From: Piscinibacter sp.
GTDB taxonomy: Bacteria; Pseudomonadota; Gammaproteobacteria; Burkholderiales; Burkholderiaceae_C
Length of the DNA stretch: 62,326 bases
Assembly (NCBI GenBank): GCA_019635485.1
Contig: JAHBZL010000032.1
Span: 1-62,326 of the forward strand
Reading direction: 5' to 3'
Part shown: positions 52,464 through 61,496 of the stretch, piece by piece
How the letters are laid out: each line of letters opens with the position of its first letter
Numbering within the stretch: the first letter of the stretch is position 1
Position numbers and translations under genes: made by a program
The notes under the pieces: model-generated
Told to the model about the DNA's origin: nothing
The model's input: the letters and a program-made list of their open reading frames with translations, nothing else
Database searches by the model: none

Positions 52464-53867
52464 ATGGCCACCATCAGTTCCCTGGGCATCGGCAGCGGCA
52501 TCGACGCCAATTCGATCATCACCAGCCTGATGGCGCTCGAGCGCAAGCCGCTCGACCAGCTCGAAAGCGCCGAGAAGACGATCCAGACGCAGATCTCGGA
52601 GGTCGGCAAGATCAAGAGCGCGGTGTCCAAGTTCCGCGACCTGGCCGCCAAGCTGGCCTCGACCGACTTCTGGAAGCAGACCAGCGGCACGGCCGCGAGT
52701 TCGGCGGTCGGCATCACCACCGGCAGCGGCGCGACGGCGGCCGACTACAGCATCGAGGTCTCGTCGCTGGCCAGCGCGCAGTCCATCGCGACGCCGACGC
52801 CGGCCTACGCTTCCAGTGCGGCGCTCGTCGGCGCCGGCACGCTGACCATCGAGATGGGCACCTGGGGCGCCAACCAGGCCAGCTTCAACGGCAGCACGAG
52901 CACGGCGATCGACATCACCGCCGACGACACGCTCGCCTCGGTGCGCGACAAGATCAACAGCTCCGGCGCAGCGGTCACCGCGAGCATCCTGACCGACGCG
53001 AGCGGCGCGCGCCTCGTGATCCGCTCGAAGGAGACCGGCGCGGCCAACGCGTTCCGCACCAGCGTCAGCGCCGGCGGCCCGACCAACCTGGCCTACGACC
53101 CGTCCTCCGGCGTCAACAACGCGATCCGCTCGCAGACCGCGGCCGACGCGGCGGCGACGATCAACGGCCTGCCGGTCACCTCGGCGACCAACTCGCTGGT
53201 CGACGTGCTCGACGGCGTGACGCTGACGCTGAACGACAAGACCACGTCCCCGGTCACGGTGAGCGTGAAGCCCGACACCGCGTCGATGAAGAAGACGCTG
53301 CAGGACTTCGCGGCTGCCTATACCGAGCTGGCCAAGCTGATCGCCACCGACACCCGCTACGACGCCGCCTCGAAGGCCGCCGGCCCGCTGCAGGGCGACA
53401 GCGCGGTGATCGGCCTGCAGACCCGCCTGCGCGCGATGCTCGGTGCCACCAGCGGCGCCTCGACCGCGTTCGCGCGCCTGTCGGACGCCGGTTTCGAGCA
53501 GCAGCGCGACGGCAGCCTGACGGTCAACGAATCGAAGCTGGACAAGGCGCTGGCCAACCTGCCCGAGCTGAAGGCGCTGTTCGCCAATTCGAGCACCACC
53601 GATCCGACGCTGGACGGCTTCGCCAAGCGCTTCCGCATCGTCGCCACCGATGCGCTGGGCATCGACGGTGCGCTGACCTCGCGCACCGACGGCCTGAACG
53701 CGAAGCTGGAGCGCAACCGCGACGCCCAGGACCGCATGGAGGACCGGCTGGCCCAGACGCAGAAGCGCCTGGAGGCGCAGTACACCGCGCTGGACGCCAA
53801 GATCGGCAGCCTCAGCGGCCTGTCGAGCTTCGTCAGCCAGCAGATCGCTCTCTGGAACAAGGCCTGA
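52464..53867 (+). CDS. fliD: FliD, filament cap protein (HAP2)
   Basis: 467 aa. Caps the growing filament and helps flagellin fold. N-terminal ISSLGIGSGIDANSIITSLM, the FliD_N consensus, and C-terminal coiled region (ERNRDAQDRMEDRLAQTQKR, LSGLSSFVSQQIALWNKA). Start fixed by the conserved N-terminus and TGAGGA upstream. First gene of fliD-fliS-fliT. Confidence 0.96.
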   Translation: MATISSLGIGSGIDANSIITSLMALERKPLDQLESAEKTIQTQISEVGKIKSAVSKFRDLAAKLASTDFWKQTSGTAASSAVGITTGSGATAADYSIEVSSLASAQSIATPTPAYASSAALVGAGTLTIEMGTWGANQASFNGSTSTAIDITADDTLASVRDKINSSGAAVTASILTDASGARLVIRSKETGAANAFRTSVSAGGPTNLAYDPSSGVNNAIRSQTAADAAATINGLPVTSATNSLVDVLDGVTLTLNDKTTSPVTVSVKPDTASMKKTLQDFAAAYTELAKLIATDTRYDAASKAAGPLQGDSAVIGLQTRLRAMLGATSGASTAFARLSDAGFEQQRDGSLTVNESKLDKALANLPELKALFANSSTTDPTLDGFAKRFRIVATDALGIDGALTSRTDGLNAKLERNRDAQDRMEDRLAQTQKRLEAQYTALDAKIGSLSGLSSFVSQQIALWNKA

Positions 53868-53958
53868 TCCCCCGCCTGTTCGCGGGCTCGGTCCCGCTCA
53901 AGTGAGGACCCGGCCGGTCGATATTCAAGGCAGTCCACACCACACGAGAGGCCCACCG

Positions 53959-54390
53959 ATGTTCGCCGCCACGTTCGCCCCGAGCCGCGCCGCCGGTTCG
54001 CCGGCCGCCGCCTACCGCCAGGTCGGCCTCGAGACCGCGATGAGCAGCGCGACGCCGCACAAGCTCATCGAACTGCTGTTCGACGGCTTCCGCGACGCGC
54101 TGGCGCGCGCCCGCGGCGCGCTGCGCGCCGGCCAGGTGGAAGCCAAGGCCCGTGCCGTGAGCCACGCCGCGCGCATCGTCGAGGAAGGCCTGAAGGCGGG
54201 GCTGAACCTGGCCGACGGCGGGCAGATCGCGGCCGATCTGAACGCGCTGTACGCCTACATCGGCATGCGTCTGACGCACGCCAACCTGCACAACGACGAG
54301 GCCGCGCTCGACGAGTGCGCCCGCCTGATGGAGCCGGTGCACGCCGCCTGGGTCGAGATCGGCCCGCGCGTGACGGGCCCGCAGCAGTGA
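53959..54390 (+). CDS. fliS: FliS, flagellin export chaperone
   Basis: 143 aa from ATG 53959. Binds the flagellin C-terminus and prevents early polymerisation. AAAYRQVGLETAMSSATPHK, LIELLFDGFRDALARARGAL and LNALYAYIGMRLTHANLHND are conserved. The upstream in-frame ATG at 53902 overlaps no conserved sequence. Its stop is near the fliT start; a GTG overlaps the stop (GTGA). Confidence 0.94.
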   Translation: MFAATFAPSRAAGSPAAAYRQVGLETAMSSATPHKLIELLFDGFRDALARARGALRAGQVEAKARAVSHAARIVEEGLKAGLNLADGGQIAADLNALYAYIGMRLTHANLHNDEAALDECARLMEPVHAAWVEIGPRVTGPQQ

Positions 54391-54410
54391 ACGCGCAAGG
54401 ACAACCGATC

Positions 54411-54710
54411 ATGGGATCGCAACTGCTCAACTACTACGAAGCCATCGAGCGCGCCAGCCAGGACATGCTGGACGCCGCCCGCAACGGCAACTGGGACGAG
54501 GTGGTCAAGCTCGAAGGCGCCTGCGCGCTGCTGATCTCGCAGCTCAAGCATGCCGCCGCCGGGCGCGCGCTGGGCGAGGACGAGGCGCAGCTGAAGTCGC
54601 GCATCATGCAGCGCATCCTGGTCAACGACGCGGAGATCCGCCACCTCGCCGAGCCGTGGCTCGAGCAGCTCGACGACATGCTCGCCGGGCGCCCGAAGAG
54701 CCTGCACTGA
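54411..54710 (+). CDS. fliT: FliT, flagellar chaperone
   Basis: 99 aa. Small helical chaperone for FliD and, in enterics, an anti-FlhDC factor. MGSQLLNYYEAIERASQDML and VKLEGACALLISQLKHA fit FliT. I chose ATG 54411 because AAGGA lies 10-14 nt upstream; a GTG at 54387 overlapping the fliS stop would add eight residues. Confidence 0.85.
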   Translation: MGSQLLNYYEAIERASQDMLDAARNGNWDEVVKLEGACALLISQLKHAAAGRALGEDEAQLKSRIMQRILVNDAEIRHLAEPWLEQLDDMLAGRPKSLH

Positions 54711-54714
54711 AGTG

Positions 54715-54840
54715 AATCCCCCCCGTAGCGCCTCCGGCGCACCCCCCCGGGGGGGCGCCGCCAGCGGACCGGCGGAGCCGGATCCGCGGCGTCCGCTCGG
54801 CTCGTCCAGCGCCCCGTGCGGCGCGACACGCTACGGAACC
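54715..54840. repeat. GC-rich dyad repeat between fliT and ycgR
   Basis: The gap contains GCGCCTCCGGCGC and CCCCCCCGGGGGGG, both self-complementary, followed by GGACCGGCGGAGCCGGATCC. Same style as the other spacer elements. It could act as a Rho-linked or weak transcriptional barrier between fliDST and ycgR. Confidence 0.6.
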
Positions 54841-54853
54841 ACCGAGACCTGAC

Positions 54854-55618
54854 ATGTCCCAGGACACCCTGCCGATGCCGCTGGAGTCCCTGTCCGCCGC
54901 ACACGGCGGGCTGGACGAGTTCCGCATCAGCTCGCCGCGCGAGGTGACGGCGATGCTCAAGCAGTTCCAGGATGCCAACGTGCTGCTGAACCTGAACGGC
55001 AGCAATGGCGCGATGCTGTCGACCACGCTGTGGTCGGTCGATCCGGCGCGCGGCCAGCTCAGCTTCAGCGCCGACGCGAACGCGCCGGTGACGCAGAAGC
55101 TGGTCGAATGCGACGAGGCCATCGCGGTCGGCTACCTCGACAGCATCAAGGTGCAGTTCGACGTGCAGGGCCTGGTGCTGGTGCGCGGTGCCGGCGGCAG
55201 CGCGATCGGTGCGCGGCTGCCGCGCGAGCTGTTCCGCTTCCAGCGCCGCGGCGCGTTCCGCGTGCGCCCGCTGCTGCGCTCGTCGCCGCTGGCGCGCGTG
55301 CGCCACCCGGCGATCGCCGAGATGCAGCTGGCGCTGCGCGTGATCGACGTCTCGATCGGCGGCTGCGCGCTGTTCCTGCCCGACGATGTGCCGCCGATGC
55401 AGGCCGGCATGGTCATGAACCAGGTGCAGATCGACCTGGACGCGGACACCCGGTTGATGGTCAACCTGCGCCTGCAGCACGTCACGTCGCTCAACCCGGA
55501 GTCCAAGGGCGTGCGCCTGGGCTGCGAGTTCGTCAACCCCGGCGCCGACACGGAGCGCACCCTGCAGCGCTTCATCGACCAGACCCAGAAGAGGCGGCGC
55601 CTGATGAGCCTGGACTAG
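54854..55618 (+). CDS. ycgR: YcgR-type c-di-GMP flagellar brake (PilZ)
   Basis: 254 aa. N-terminal YcgR-like beta domain (EFRISSPREVTAMLKQFQDA) and C-terminal PilZ domain with the c-di-GMP motifs R132-x3-R136 (RRGAFR) and D165-x-S-x-x-G (DVSIGG). Bound to c-di-GMP, YcgR slows the motor through MotA/FliG. The window also holds a diguanylate cyclase at 17318. Confidence 0.92.
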   Translation: MSQDTLPMPLESLSAAHGGLDEFRISSPREVTAMLKQFQDANVLLNLNGSNGAMLSTTLWSVDPARGQLSFSADANAPVTQKLVECDEAIAVGYLDSIKVQFDVQGLVLVRGAGGSAIGARLPRELFRFQRRGAFRVRPLLRSSPLARVRHPAIAEMQLALRVIDVSIGGCALFLPDDVPPMQAGMVMNQVQIDLDADTRLMVNLRLQHVTSLNPESKGVRLGCEFVNPGADTERTLQRFIDQTQKRRRLMSLD

Positions 55619-55681
55619 GGCTCGGCCGCGGTCGTCACCGCGGATTGTTCACACTTTGTTGCAATCTCGGGGGATTCGCCC

Positions 55682-55708
55682 TCAAGTCGGGCTTTCGCGT
55701 GCCGATCT
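55682..55708 (+). promoter_or_regulatory. Sigma-28-like promoter for the 84-aa gene
   Basis: TCAAG, 14 nt, GCCGATCT; exact spacing, two mismatches in the -10 box. It is 38 nt upstream of the ATG. A 7-bp inverted repeat CCTCAAG/CTTGAGG brackets the same segment. Confidence 0.55.
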
Positions 55709-55746
55709 TGAGGCCATAGCGTCTTCCCTCCGAGAAGGAGCGCAAC

Positions 55747-56001
55747 ATGAGCGTCAACAACGTCACCGGCGTCGGACGTGTCGTGCTGCCCACCACGGCG
55801 AGCCGACAGGCCGATGCCTCCCCGCCCCGCGCGAGCGAGGCTCACACGGCCGTGCAGGTCGACGAGGCCACGCAGCAGCCCGTGCCGCCGCGATTCCCGT
55901 GGCTGAGCCGGCTTGCGCGCGAGCTGGAGCCCGCGTCGAAGCAGCCGTCGCCCTACGGTTCCGTCCCGATCCTGGGCGAGAAGCTGGACAAACAGGCCTG
56001 A
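55747..56001 (+). CDS. Small protein of unknown function in the flagellar cluster
   Basis: 84 aa. Ribosome-binding site GAAGGAG 6-12 nt before the ATG and a sigma-28-like promoter upstream argue that it is real. The N-terminal half is Ala/Val/Thr-rich and looks disordered (MSVNNVTGVGRVVLP); the C-terminal half is Pro-rich (PPRFPWLSRLARELEPASKQ) and ends ILGEKLDKQA. No signal peptide, helix-turn-helix or known domain. FlgM is about this size and also late, but the sequence does not match FlgM. It is convergent with fliE (43 nt apart). Confidence 0.6.
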   Translation: MSVNNVTGVGRVVLPTTASRQADASPPRASEAHTAVQVDEATQQPVPPRFPWLSRLARELEPASKQPSPYGSVPILGEKLDKQA

Positions 56002-56044
56002 GCGAGGCCTGGGAGCAGGAGTGCAGCGACTGGGGGGCCCAGTC

Positions 56045-56368
56045 CTACACCTGCATGTTCATGATTTCGCTGTAGGCCGCGACCAGCCGGTTGCGCACCG
56101 TCAGCGTTGCCTGGAAACCGACCTGCGCCTTCTGCATCGCGACCATGGTCTCCTCCAGGCTCACCGAAGGATTGTCGAGCTGCACCTCGCGCTGCAGCCG
56201 CGTCGCGTCGTTCTGCGCCTTGCTCACCGAGCCGAGTGCCTGCGTCAGCGCCTGCTGGAACCCGCCGCCGTCGGCGACCCGCCCCGTCTTCAGCGGCTGG
56301 CCGTTGGTCGACAGGCCCGCGCGCGCGGCGGCCTGAGCGAAGTCGAAGGGTTTGAGGGTGACGTTCAC
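56045..56368 (-). CDS. fliE: FliE, MS ring-rod adaptor
   Basis: 107 aa from GTG 56368 with AGGAG 8 nt upstream; this matches the usual 104-aa FliE. It joins the MS ring to the rod and is the first exported substrate. Conserved QALTQALGSVSKAQNDA, LDNPSVSLEETMVAMQKAQV and VRNRLVAAYSEIMNMQV. Divergent from fliF, with a 163-nt shared regulatory gap. Confidence 0.95.
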   Translation of the reverse strand: MNVTLKPFDFAQAAARAGLSTNGQPLKTGRVADGGGFQQALTQALGSVSKAQNDATRLQREVQLDNPSVSLEETMVAMQKAQVGFQATLTVRNRLVAAYSEIMNMQV

Positions 56369-56531
56369 GGCATCTCTCCTGGACGTGATCCTAGTCACCG
56401 GGGCGCCGCCCGGTGGCGCGAACTGGACGGCTTCGGCCCGGCTGTTCGCCCCATTCGCGAATATCAAGTTCTCGAACAATCGGTTTCGATCGGGGCATCC
56501 CCCTGCCCTGCCGCCCTTCGACCGATTGCCC

Positions 56532-58217
56532 ATGGACAACGCCGTCGCTGCCCGTACCCCTGTCGCGCAAGAGCTGCCGCTGGCCCAGCCCGCCGGATTC
56601 GGCGGCCGCCTCGCCGCACTGCCGCTGAAGAACAAGCTGTCGCTCGGCCTCGGCGTCGCGGCGCTCGCGGCCGTCGTGCTGGCGATGACGCTGTGGAACA
56701 GCCAGGGCGACTACAAGGTGCTGTACGCCAACCTGTCCGACAAGGACGGCGGCGCGATCATCGCCCAGCTGTCGCAGATGAACGTGCCGTACCGCCACGC
56801 CGACGGCGGCGCGGCGATCCTGGTGCCGGCCGCCAAGGTGCACGACGTGCGCCTGAAGCTGGCCGCCGCCGGCCTGCCCAAGGGCTCGGTGGTCGGCTTC
56901 GAGCTGATGGACGGCGCGCGCTTCGGGCAGACGCAGTTCCAGGAGCGGCTGACCTTCCAGCGCGGCCTGGAAGGCGAGCTGACACGCTCGATCACCGCAC
57001 TGTCCGCGGTGCAGAACGCCCGCGTGCACCTCGCGCTGCCGAACCAGAACGGCTTCTTCCGCGAGCAGCAGAAGCCCACCGCCTCGGTGATGCTGACGCT
57101 GTACCCCGGCCGCACGCTGGAGCGCGCGCAGATCGCCGGCATCGTGCACCTGGTGTCCTCCAGCGTGCCGGAGATGAGCCCGAAGGCGGTCAGCGTGCTG
57201 GACCAGTCCGGCGCGCTGCTGACCAGCTCGGGCGACACGCCGCAGACCGGCCTGGACGCGCAGCAGCTGCAGTACGTCAACCAGGTCGAGGCCGCCTACA
57301 CCAAACGCATCTTCGAGCTGCTCGAGCCGCTGGTCGGGCGCGACAACCTGCGCGCCACCGTCACCGCCGACATCGACTTCTCGCAGACCGAGGCCACGGC
57401 CGAGGAGTTCGCGCCGAACCAGGGCCAGAACGCGCAGGTCGCGATCCGCAGCCAGCAGGTCAGCGAGAGCAACGGCAGCACTGCCGCAGCGCCCAGCGGC
57501 GTGCCCGGCGCGGCCTCGAACCAGCCGCCGGTGCCGGCCACCGCGCCGATCACCGGCGCAGCACCCGCGCTGCAGGCCACGCAGGCCGGCGCGCAGGGCA
57601 ACAGCCGGCGCGACGCGGTGACCAACTACGAGATCGACAAGACCGTGCGGGTCACGCGCAACGCGACCGGCATGGTCAAGCGCCTGAACGCCGCCGTGGT
57701 CGTCAACCACCGTTCCAGCACCGACGCGAAGGGCAAGACCACCACCACGCCGCTGTCGCAGGACGAGATCGGCAAGCTGACCGCGCTGGTGCAGGAGAGC
57801 ATCGGTTTCAAGCAGGAACGCGGCGACTCCGTCAAGGTGATCAACGCGCCGTTCAAGGCGGAGCCGGCCGCGAAGGTGGATCCGCTGCCGCTGTGGAAGC
57901 AGCCGGAGGTGCTGGACATGCTGCGCGCCGCCGCGGTGCCGGCCAGCCTGGCATTGGTGGCGCTGCTGGTGTACTTCGGCATGATCCGCCCGGCCGTCAA
58001 GGCCGCCACCGCGCCGCCGCCCGCGCCGGCACCCGGCGCGCAGCTCGACGCCGTGGTCGACGACGACGAGCTGCTGCCCGCCGACGGCGCGATCCCGGCG
58101 CTGCCCGCGCCCAAGAGCAGCGAGCAGCTGACGGCCGCGCGCACGCTGGCCAAGGAGAACCCGGCGGTCGTCGCGAACATCGTGCGCGGCTGGGTCAGCG
58201 GCGAGGCGGTGACATGA
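56532..58217 (+). CDS. fliF: FliF, MS-ring protein
   Basis: 561 aa from ATG 56532. Two membrane helices (LSLGLGVAALAAVVLAMTLW near residue 40 and ASLALVALLVYFGMI near 475) flank the periplasmic ring-building domains (DYKVLYANLSDKDGG, RARHLALP-type SPOCK/RBM region, VKVINAPF). The C-terminal tail after the second helix holds the FliG-binding end (LAKENPAVVANIVRGWV). A Pro/Ala-rich loop lies near 310-360. First gene of fliFGHIJK. Confidence 0.96.
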   Translation: MDNAVAARTPVAQELPLAQPAGFGGRLAALPLKNKLSLGLGVAALAAVVLAMTLWNSQGDYKVLYANLSDKDGGAIIAQLSQMNVPYRHADGGAAILVPAAKVHDVRLKLAAAGLPKGSVVGFELMDGARFGQTQFQERLTFQRGLEGELTRSITALSAVQNARVHLALPNQNGFFREQQKPTASVMLTLYPGRTLERAQIAGIVHLVSSSVPEMSPKAVSVLDQSGALLTSSGDTPQTGLDAQQLQYVNQVEAAYTKRIFELLEPLVGRDNLRATVTADIDFSQTEATAEEFAPNQGQNAQVAIRSQQVSESNGSTAAAPSGVPGAASNQPPVPATAPITGAAPALQATQAGAQGNSRRDAVTNYEIDKTVRVTRNATGMVKRLNAAVVVNHRSSTDAKGKTTTTPLSQDEIGKLTALVQESIGFKQERGDSVKVINAPFKAEPAAKVDPLPLWKQPEVLDMLRAAAVPASLALVALLVYFGMIRPAVKAATAPPPAPAPGAQLDAVVDDDELLPADGAIPALPAPKSSEQLTAARTLAKENPAVVANIVRGWVSGEAVT

Positions 58218-58242
58218 CCCCCCAAACGCCGGAGCGCCTGGC

Positions 58243-59247
58243 ATGAGTGCGAAAGACGATCAAGGGGTCGAGGACGCCGCGATCCTGCTGATGTCGCTCG
58301 GCGAGGAGGAGGCCGCGGAGGTCTTCAAGCACCTCGCGCCGAAGGAAGTGCAGAAGCTCGGCGAGACGATCGCCAAGCTGAAGTCCATCCCGCGCGAGCG
58401 CGTCGAGGGCGTGCTGGAGAAGTTCACGGTGGTGGCCGGCGAGCAGAGCATGCTCGTCACCGACACCGACGAGTACGTCAAGTCGGTCCTGCGCAAGGCG
58501 CTGGGCGAGGACAAGGCGAACCTGCTGATCGACCGCATCCTGCAGGGCAGCGACGTCACCGGCATCGAGAGCCTGAAGTGGATGGACCCGGGCTCCGTGG
58601 CCGAGCTGCTGCGCAACGAGCACCCGCAGATCGTCGCCGCGATCCTGGTGCACCTGGACAACGACCAGGCCAGCCAGGTGCTGAAGAGCTTCACCGAGCG
58701 CCAGCGCAACGAGGTGCTGATCCGCATCGCGACGCTGGACGGCATCCAGCCCTCGGCGCTGAAGGACCTCAACGAGGTGATGAGCAAGGTGCTGGCCGGC
58801 GGCGACCGCCTGAAGAAGGCCTCGCTGGGCGGCGCCAAGTCGGCCGCGGAGATGATCAACCTGATGGGCAGCTCGGTCGAGACGGCGGTGCTCGACTACA
58901 TCCGCGAGGCGGACAACGAGCTGGCCCAGAAGATCATGGACAACATGTTCACGTTCGACGATCTGGAGAAGATCGACGACAAGGGCATCCAGTCGCTGCT
59001 CAAGGAAGTGCAGAGCGAGTCGCTGGTGATCGCGCTGAAGGGCGCGACGCCGGAGATGCGCGAGAAGGTGTTCAAGAACATGTCCACCCGCGCCGCCGAG
59101 ACGCTGCGCGAGGACCTCGAGTCGCGCGGCCCGGTGCGGGTCAGCGAGGTCGAGGCGGAGCAGAAGGAAATGCTGAAGATCGTCCGCCGCCTGGCCGACG
59201 AGGGCCAGATCGTGCTGGGCGGCGGCGGCGACGATGAGTTCCTCTAA
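58243..59247 (+). CDS. fliG: FliG, motor switch protein
   Basis: 334 aa. Torque-generating rotor protein. N-terminal FliF-binding domain (DAAILLMSLGEEEAAEVFKH), middle domain with the EHPQ motif (NEHPQIVAAILVHLDNDQAS) and C-terminal domain with charged helix (FTFDDLEKIDDKGIQSLLKE). It starts 25 nt after fliF and overlaps fliH by 14 nt. Confidence 0.97.
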   Translation: MSAKDDQGVEDAAILLMSLGEEEAAEVFKHLAPKEVQKLGETIAKLKSIPRERVEGVLEKFTVVAGEQSMLVTDTDEYVKSVLRKALGEDKANLLIDRILQGSDVTGIESLKWMDPGSVAELLRNEHPQIVAAILVHLDNDQASQVLKSFTERQRNEVLIRIATLDGIQPSALKDLNEVMSKVLAGGDRLKKASLGGAKSAAEMINLMGSSVETAVLDYIREADNELAQKIMDNMFTFDDLEKIDDKGIQSLLKEVQSESLVIALKGATPEMREKVFKNMSTRAAETLREDLESRGPVRVSEVEAEQKEMLKIVRRLADEGQIVLGGGGDDEFL

Positions 59248-59968
59248 GTCGAACCCCGGTTTCCGCAACGTGCCGCCGCCGCAGGGCAGCAAGGCAGCGC
59301 AGGTCTACGCGCGCTTCATCCCACGCGAGGAACTGTCCTCCTTCGCGGCCTGGACGCCGGGCTCGCTGAACGGCGAGGAGCCGGAGCCGGCCGAGTCGGC
59401 CGCGCCGGCGGAGCCGCTCAAGAGCGCCGAGGAGCTGCAGGCGGAGCTGCTGCACGCGGCGCGCCAGGGCGGCTACCACGACGGCTACCGCGACGGCCTG
59501 ACCGCGCTGGAGAGCTTCAAGCAGAGCTTCGCGTCGCAGGCCACCGCGCAGGTCGGTGCGCTGGTGCAGTCCTACGCGACGCAGCTCGACGCGCTGCAGC
59601 AGGACATGGCGCGGGCACTGGCCGACGCGGCCATCGCGCTGGCGCGCCAGGTGGTGCGCAGCGAGCTGGCCCTGCGTCCCGAGGCCGTGGCCACCGTCGC
59701 CACCGAAGCCCTCGAGGCCCTGATGCTCAGTGCACGCCACGTCACCGTGCGCGTGCACCCTGACGACCAGCCGCTCGTCGAGCAGGGCGCCGGCGAGCTG
59801 CTCGATGCGCGCGGCGCGCGCCTGGTCGCCGACCCGGCGGTCACGCGCGGCGGCTGCCTGGTCGAGTCCGACATCGGCATCGTCGACGCGAGCATCGAGT
59901 CGCGCTGGCGGCGTGCCGCCGCGGCGCTGGGCTCGGAAGAGCCCTTTGCCGACGAGGATGGCGCATGA
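59234..59968 (+). CDS. fliH: FliH, export ATPase regulator
   Basis: 244 aa. Binds FliI and links it to the C ring. N-terminal region with [18 protein letters not shown], a coiled coil ([20 protein letters not shown] with GxxxG-like spacing) and a C-terminal domain ([47 protein letters not shown]). Overlaps fliG by 14 nt and fliI by 4 nt. Confidence 0.95.
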   Translation: MSSSKSNPGFRNVPPPQGSKAAQVYARFIPREELSSFAAWTPGSLNGEEPEPAESAAPAEPLKSAEELQAELLHAARQGGYHDGYRDGLTALESFKQSFASQATAQVGALVQSYATQLDALQQDMARALADAAIALARQVVRSELALRPEAVATVATEALEALMLSARHVTVRVHPDDQPLVEQGAGELLDARGARLVADPAVTRGGCLVESDIGIVDASIESRWRRAAAALGSEEPFADEDGA

Positions 59969-61476
59969 CGGCCGAACATGTCTTCGACGCGGCGGGCCGC
60001 GCGCCGGGCCGCTCCCAAGCCGGCCCGCATCCCCTCGGGGGATCGGCCGACGTATCCGTCGGCCGAGGGGTCGACATTGCGGAACACTGGCAGCGTTACC
60101 TGCGCGACCTGCGCAGCTTCGCGGCCGAGCCGGTGCCGCTGGAGAACGTCGGCCGCCTGGTGCGCGTGGCCGGCCTGGTGCTCGAGGCCGCCGGCCTGCG
60201 CGTGCCGGTCGGCTCGGTGTGCGAGATCCACGACGACGGCCGCCCCGATGGCCAGCCGCCGGTGACGGCCGAGGTCGTCGGCTTCAACGGCGACCGCGCC
60301 TACCTGATGCCCACCGGCGACGTGCACGGCCTGGCCAGCGGCGCGCGCGTGATTCCGCGCCCGACGCCGGTCGTGCCGCTGCTGCTGGGCGCCGTGCAGC
60401 ACCCGTGGCGGCGCAGCGAGGACCGCACGCTGCACCTGCCGGTCGGCGACGGCCTGCTCGGCCGCGTGGTCGACTCCCACGGCCACCCGCTGGACCGCCA
60501 GGGGCCGATCACCGGCGTGCACAACGAACCGCTGATCCGCCGTCCGATCAACGCGATGGACCGCGAGCCGGTGCGCCAGCCGCTGGACACCGGCGTGCGG
60601 GCGATCAACGCGATGCTGACGGTCGGGCGCGGCCAGCGGATCGGCCTGTTCGCCGGCACCGGCGTCGGCAAGTCGGTGCTGCTGGGCATGATGGCGCGCT
60701 ACACGGCCGCCGACGTGATCGTCGTCGGCCTGATCGGCGAGCGCGGCCGCGAAGTCAAGGAGTTCATCGAGGACATCCTCGGCGAGGAAGGCCGCGCGCG
60801 CAGCGTCGTCGTGGCCGCGCCGGCCGACGCGCCGCCGCTGGTGCGTCTGCAGGGCGCCAACTACGCCACCGCGATCGCCGAGCACTTCCGCGACCGCGGG
60901 CTGGACGTGCTGCTGCTGATGGACTCGCTGACCCGCTACGCGATGGCGCAGCGCGAGATCGCGCTGGCGATCGGCGAGCCGCCGGCCACCAAGGGTTACC
61001 CGCCGAGCTGCTTCGCCAAGCTGCCGCAGCTGGTGGAACGCAGCGGCAACGGCGTCGCCGGCGGCGGCTCGATCACCGCCTTCTACACCGTGCTCGCCGA
61101 GGGCGACGACACGCACGACCCGATCGCCGACGCGGCGCGCGGCATCCTGGACGGGCACATCGTGCTGTCGCGCGACCTGGCCGAAGCCGGCCACTACCCG
61201 GCGATCGACGTCGAGAAGTCGGTCTCGCGCGTGATGGGCAACGTGGTGCCGCAGCCGCACGTCGAGGCGGCGCGCCGCTTCCGCCAGCTGCTGGCCAAGT
61301 ACAACAAGGCGCGCGACCTGATCCAGCTCGGCGCCTATGCCCCCGGGCACGACGCCGAACTCGACACCGCGGTCCGCCTGCACGAGCCGATGCGCGCACT
61401 GCTGCAGCAGGACATGCACGAACCCGCGGCGCTGGAAGCGAGCCTGCGCCAGCTGCGTGCGGTGGTCGCCGCCTGA
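59965..61476 (+). CDS. fliI: FliI, flagellar export ATPase (with repeat-derived N-terminal insert)
   Basis: 503 aa, somewhat longer than the usual 440-470. Walker [16 protein letters not shown], Walker [15 protein letters not shown] and the [17 protein letters not shown] loop mark the F1-beta-like ATPase. The N-terminus [18 protein letters not shown] to about residue 36 is not FliI-like: it is encoded by a GC-rich dyad element (59990-60070) that has entered the gene in frame. FliI homology resumes at [13 protein letters not shown]. No start codon lies between the element and the conserved part, so the element must be translated. Confidence 0.95.
   Translation: MTAEHVFDAAGRAPGRSQAGPHPLGGSADVSVGRGVDIAEHWQRYLRDLRSFAAEPVPLENVGRLVRVAGLVLEAAGLRVPVGSVCEIHDDGRPDGQPPVTAEVVGFNGDRAYLMPTGDVHGLASGARVIPRPTPVVPLLLGAVQHPWRRSEDRTLHLPVGDGLLGRVVDSHGHPLDRQGPITGVHNEPLIRRPINAMDREPVRQPLDTGVRAINAMLTVGRGQRIGLFAGTGVGKSVLLGMMARYTAADVIVVGLIGERGREVKEFIEDILGEEGRARSVVVAAPADAPPLVRLQGANYATAIAEHFRDRGLDVLLLMDSLTRYAMAQREIALAIGEPPATKGYPPSCFAKLPQLVERSGNGVAGGGSITAFYTVLAEGDDTHDPIADAARGILDGHIVLSRDLAEAGHYPAIDVEKSVSRVMGNVVPQPHVEAARRFRQLLAKYNKARDLIQLGAYAPGHDAELDTAVRLHEPMRALLQQDMHEPAALEASLRQLRAVVAA
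59990..60070. repeat. GC-rich dyad repeat inserted in the 5' end of fliI
   Basis: Contains GGGCCG...CGGCCC, CCCCTCGGGG and the strong dyad CGGCCGACG-TATC-CGTCGGCCG (60044-60065), then GAGGGGTCG. The last part closely matches the spacer copy at 26300-26345. Unlike the other copies it lies inside a coding region and keeps the frame. Confidence 0.75.
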
Positions 61477-61496
61477 TCTCACGAGGACCCCGATCC

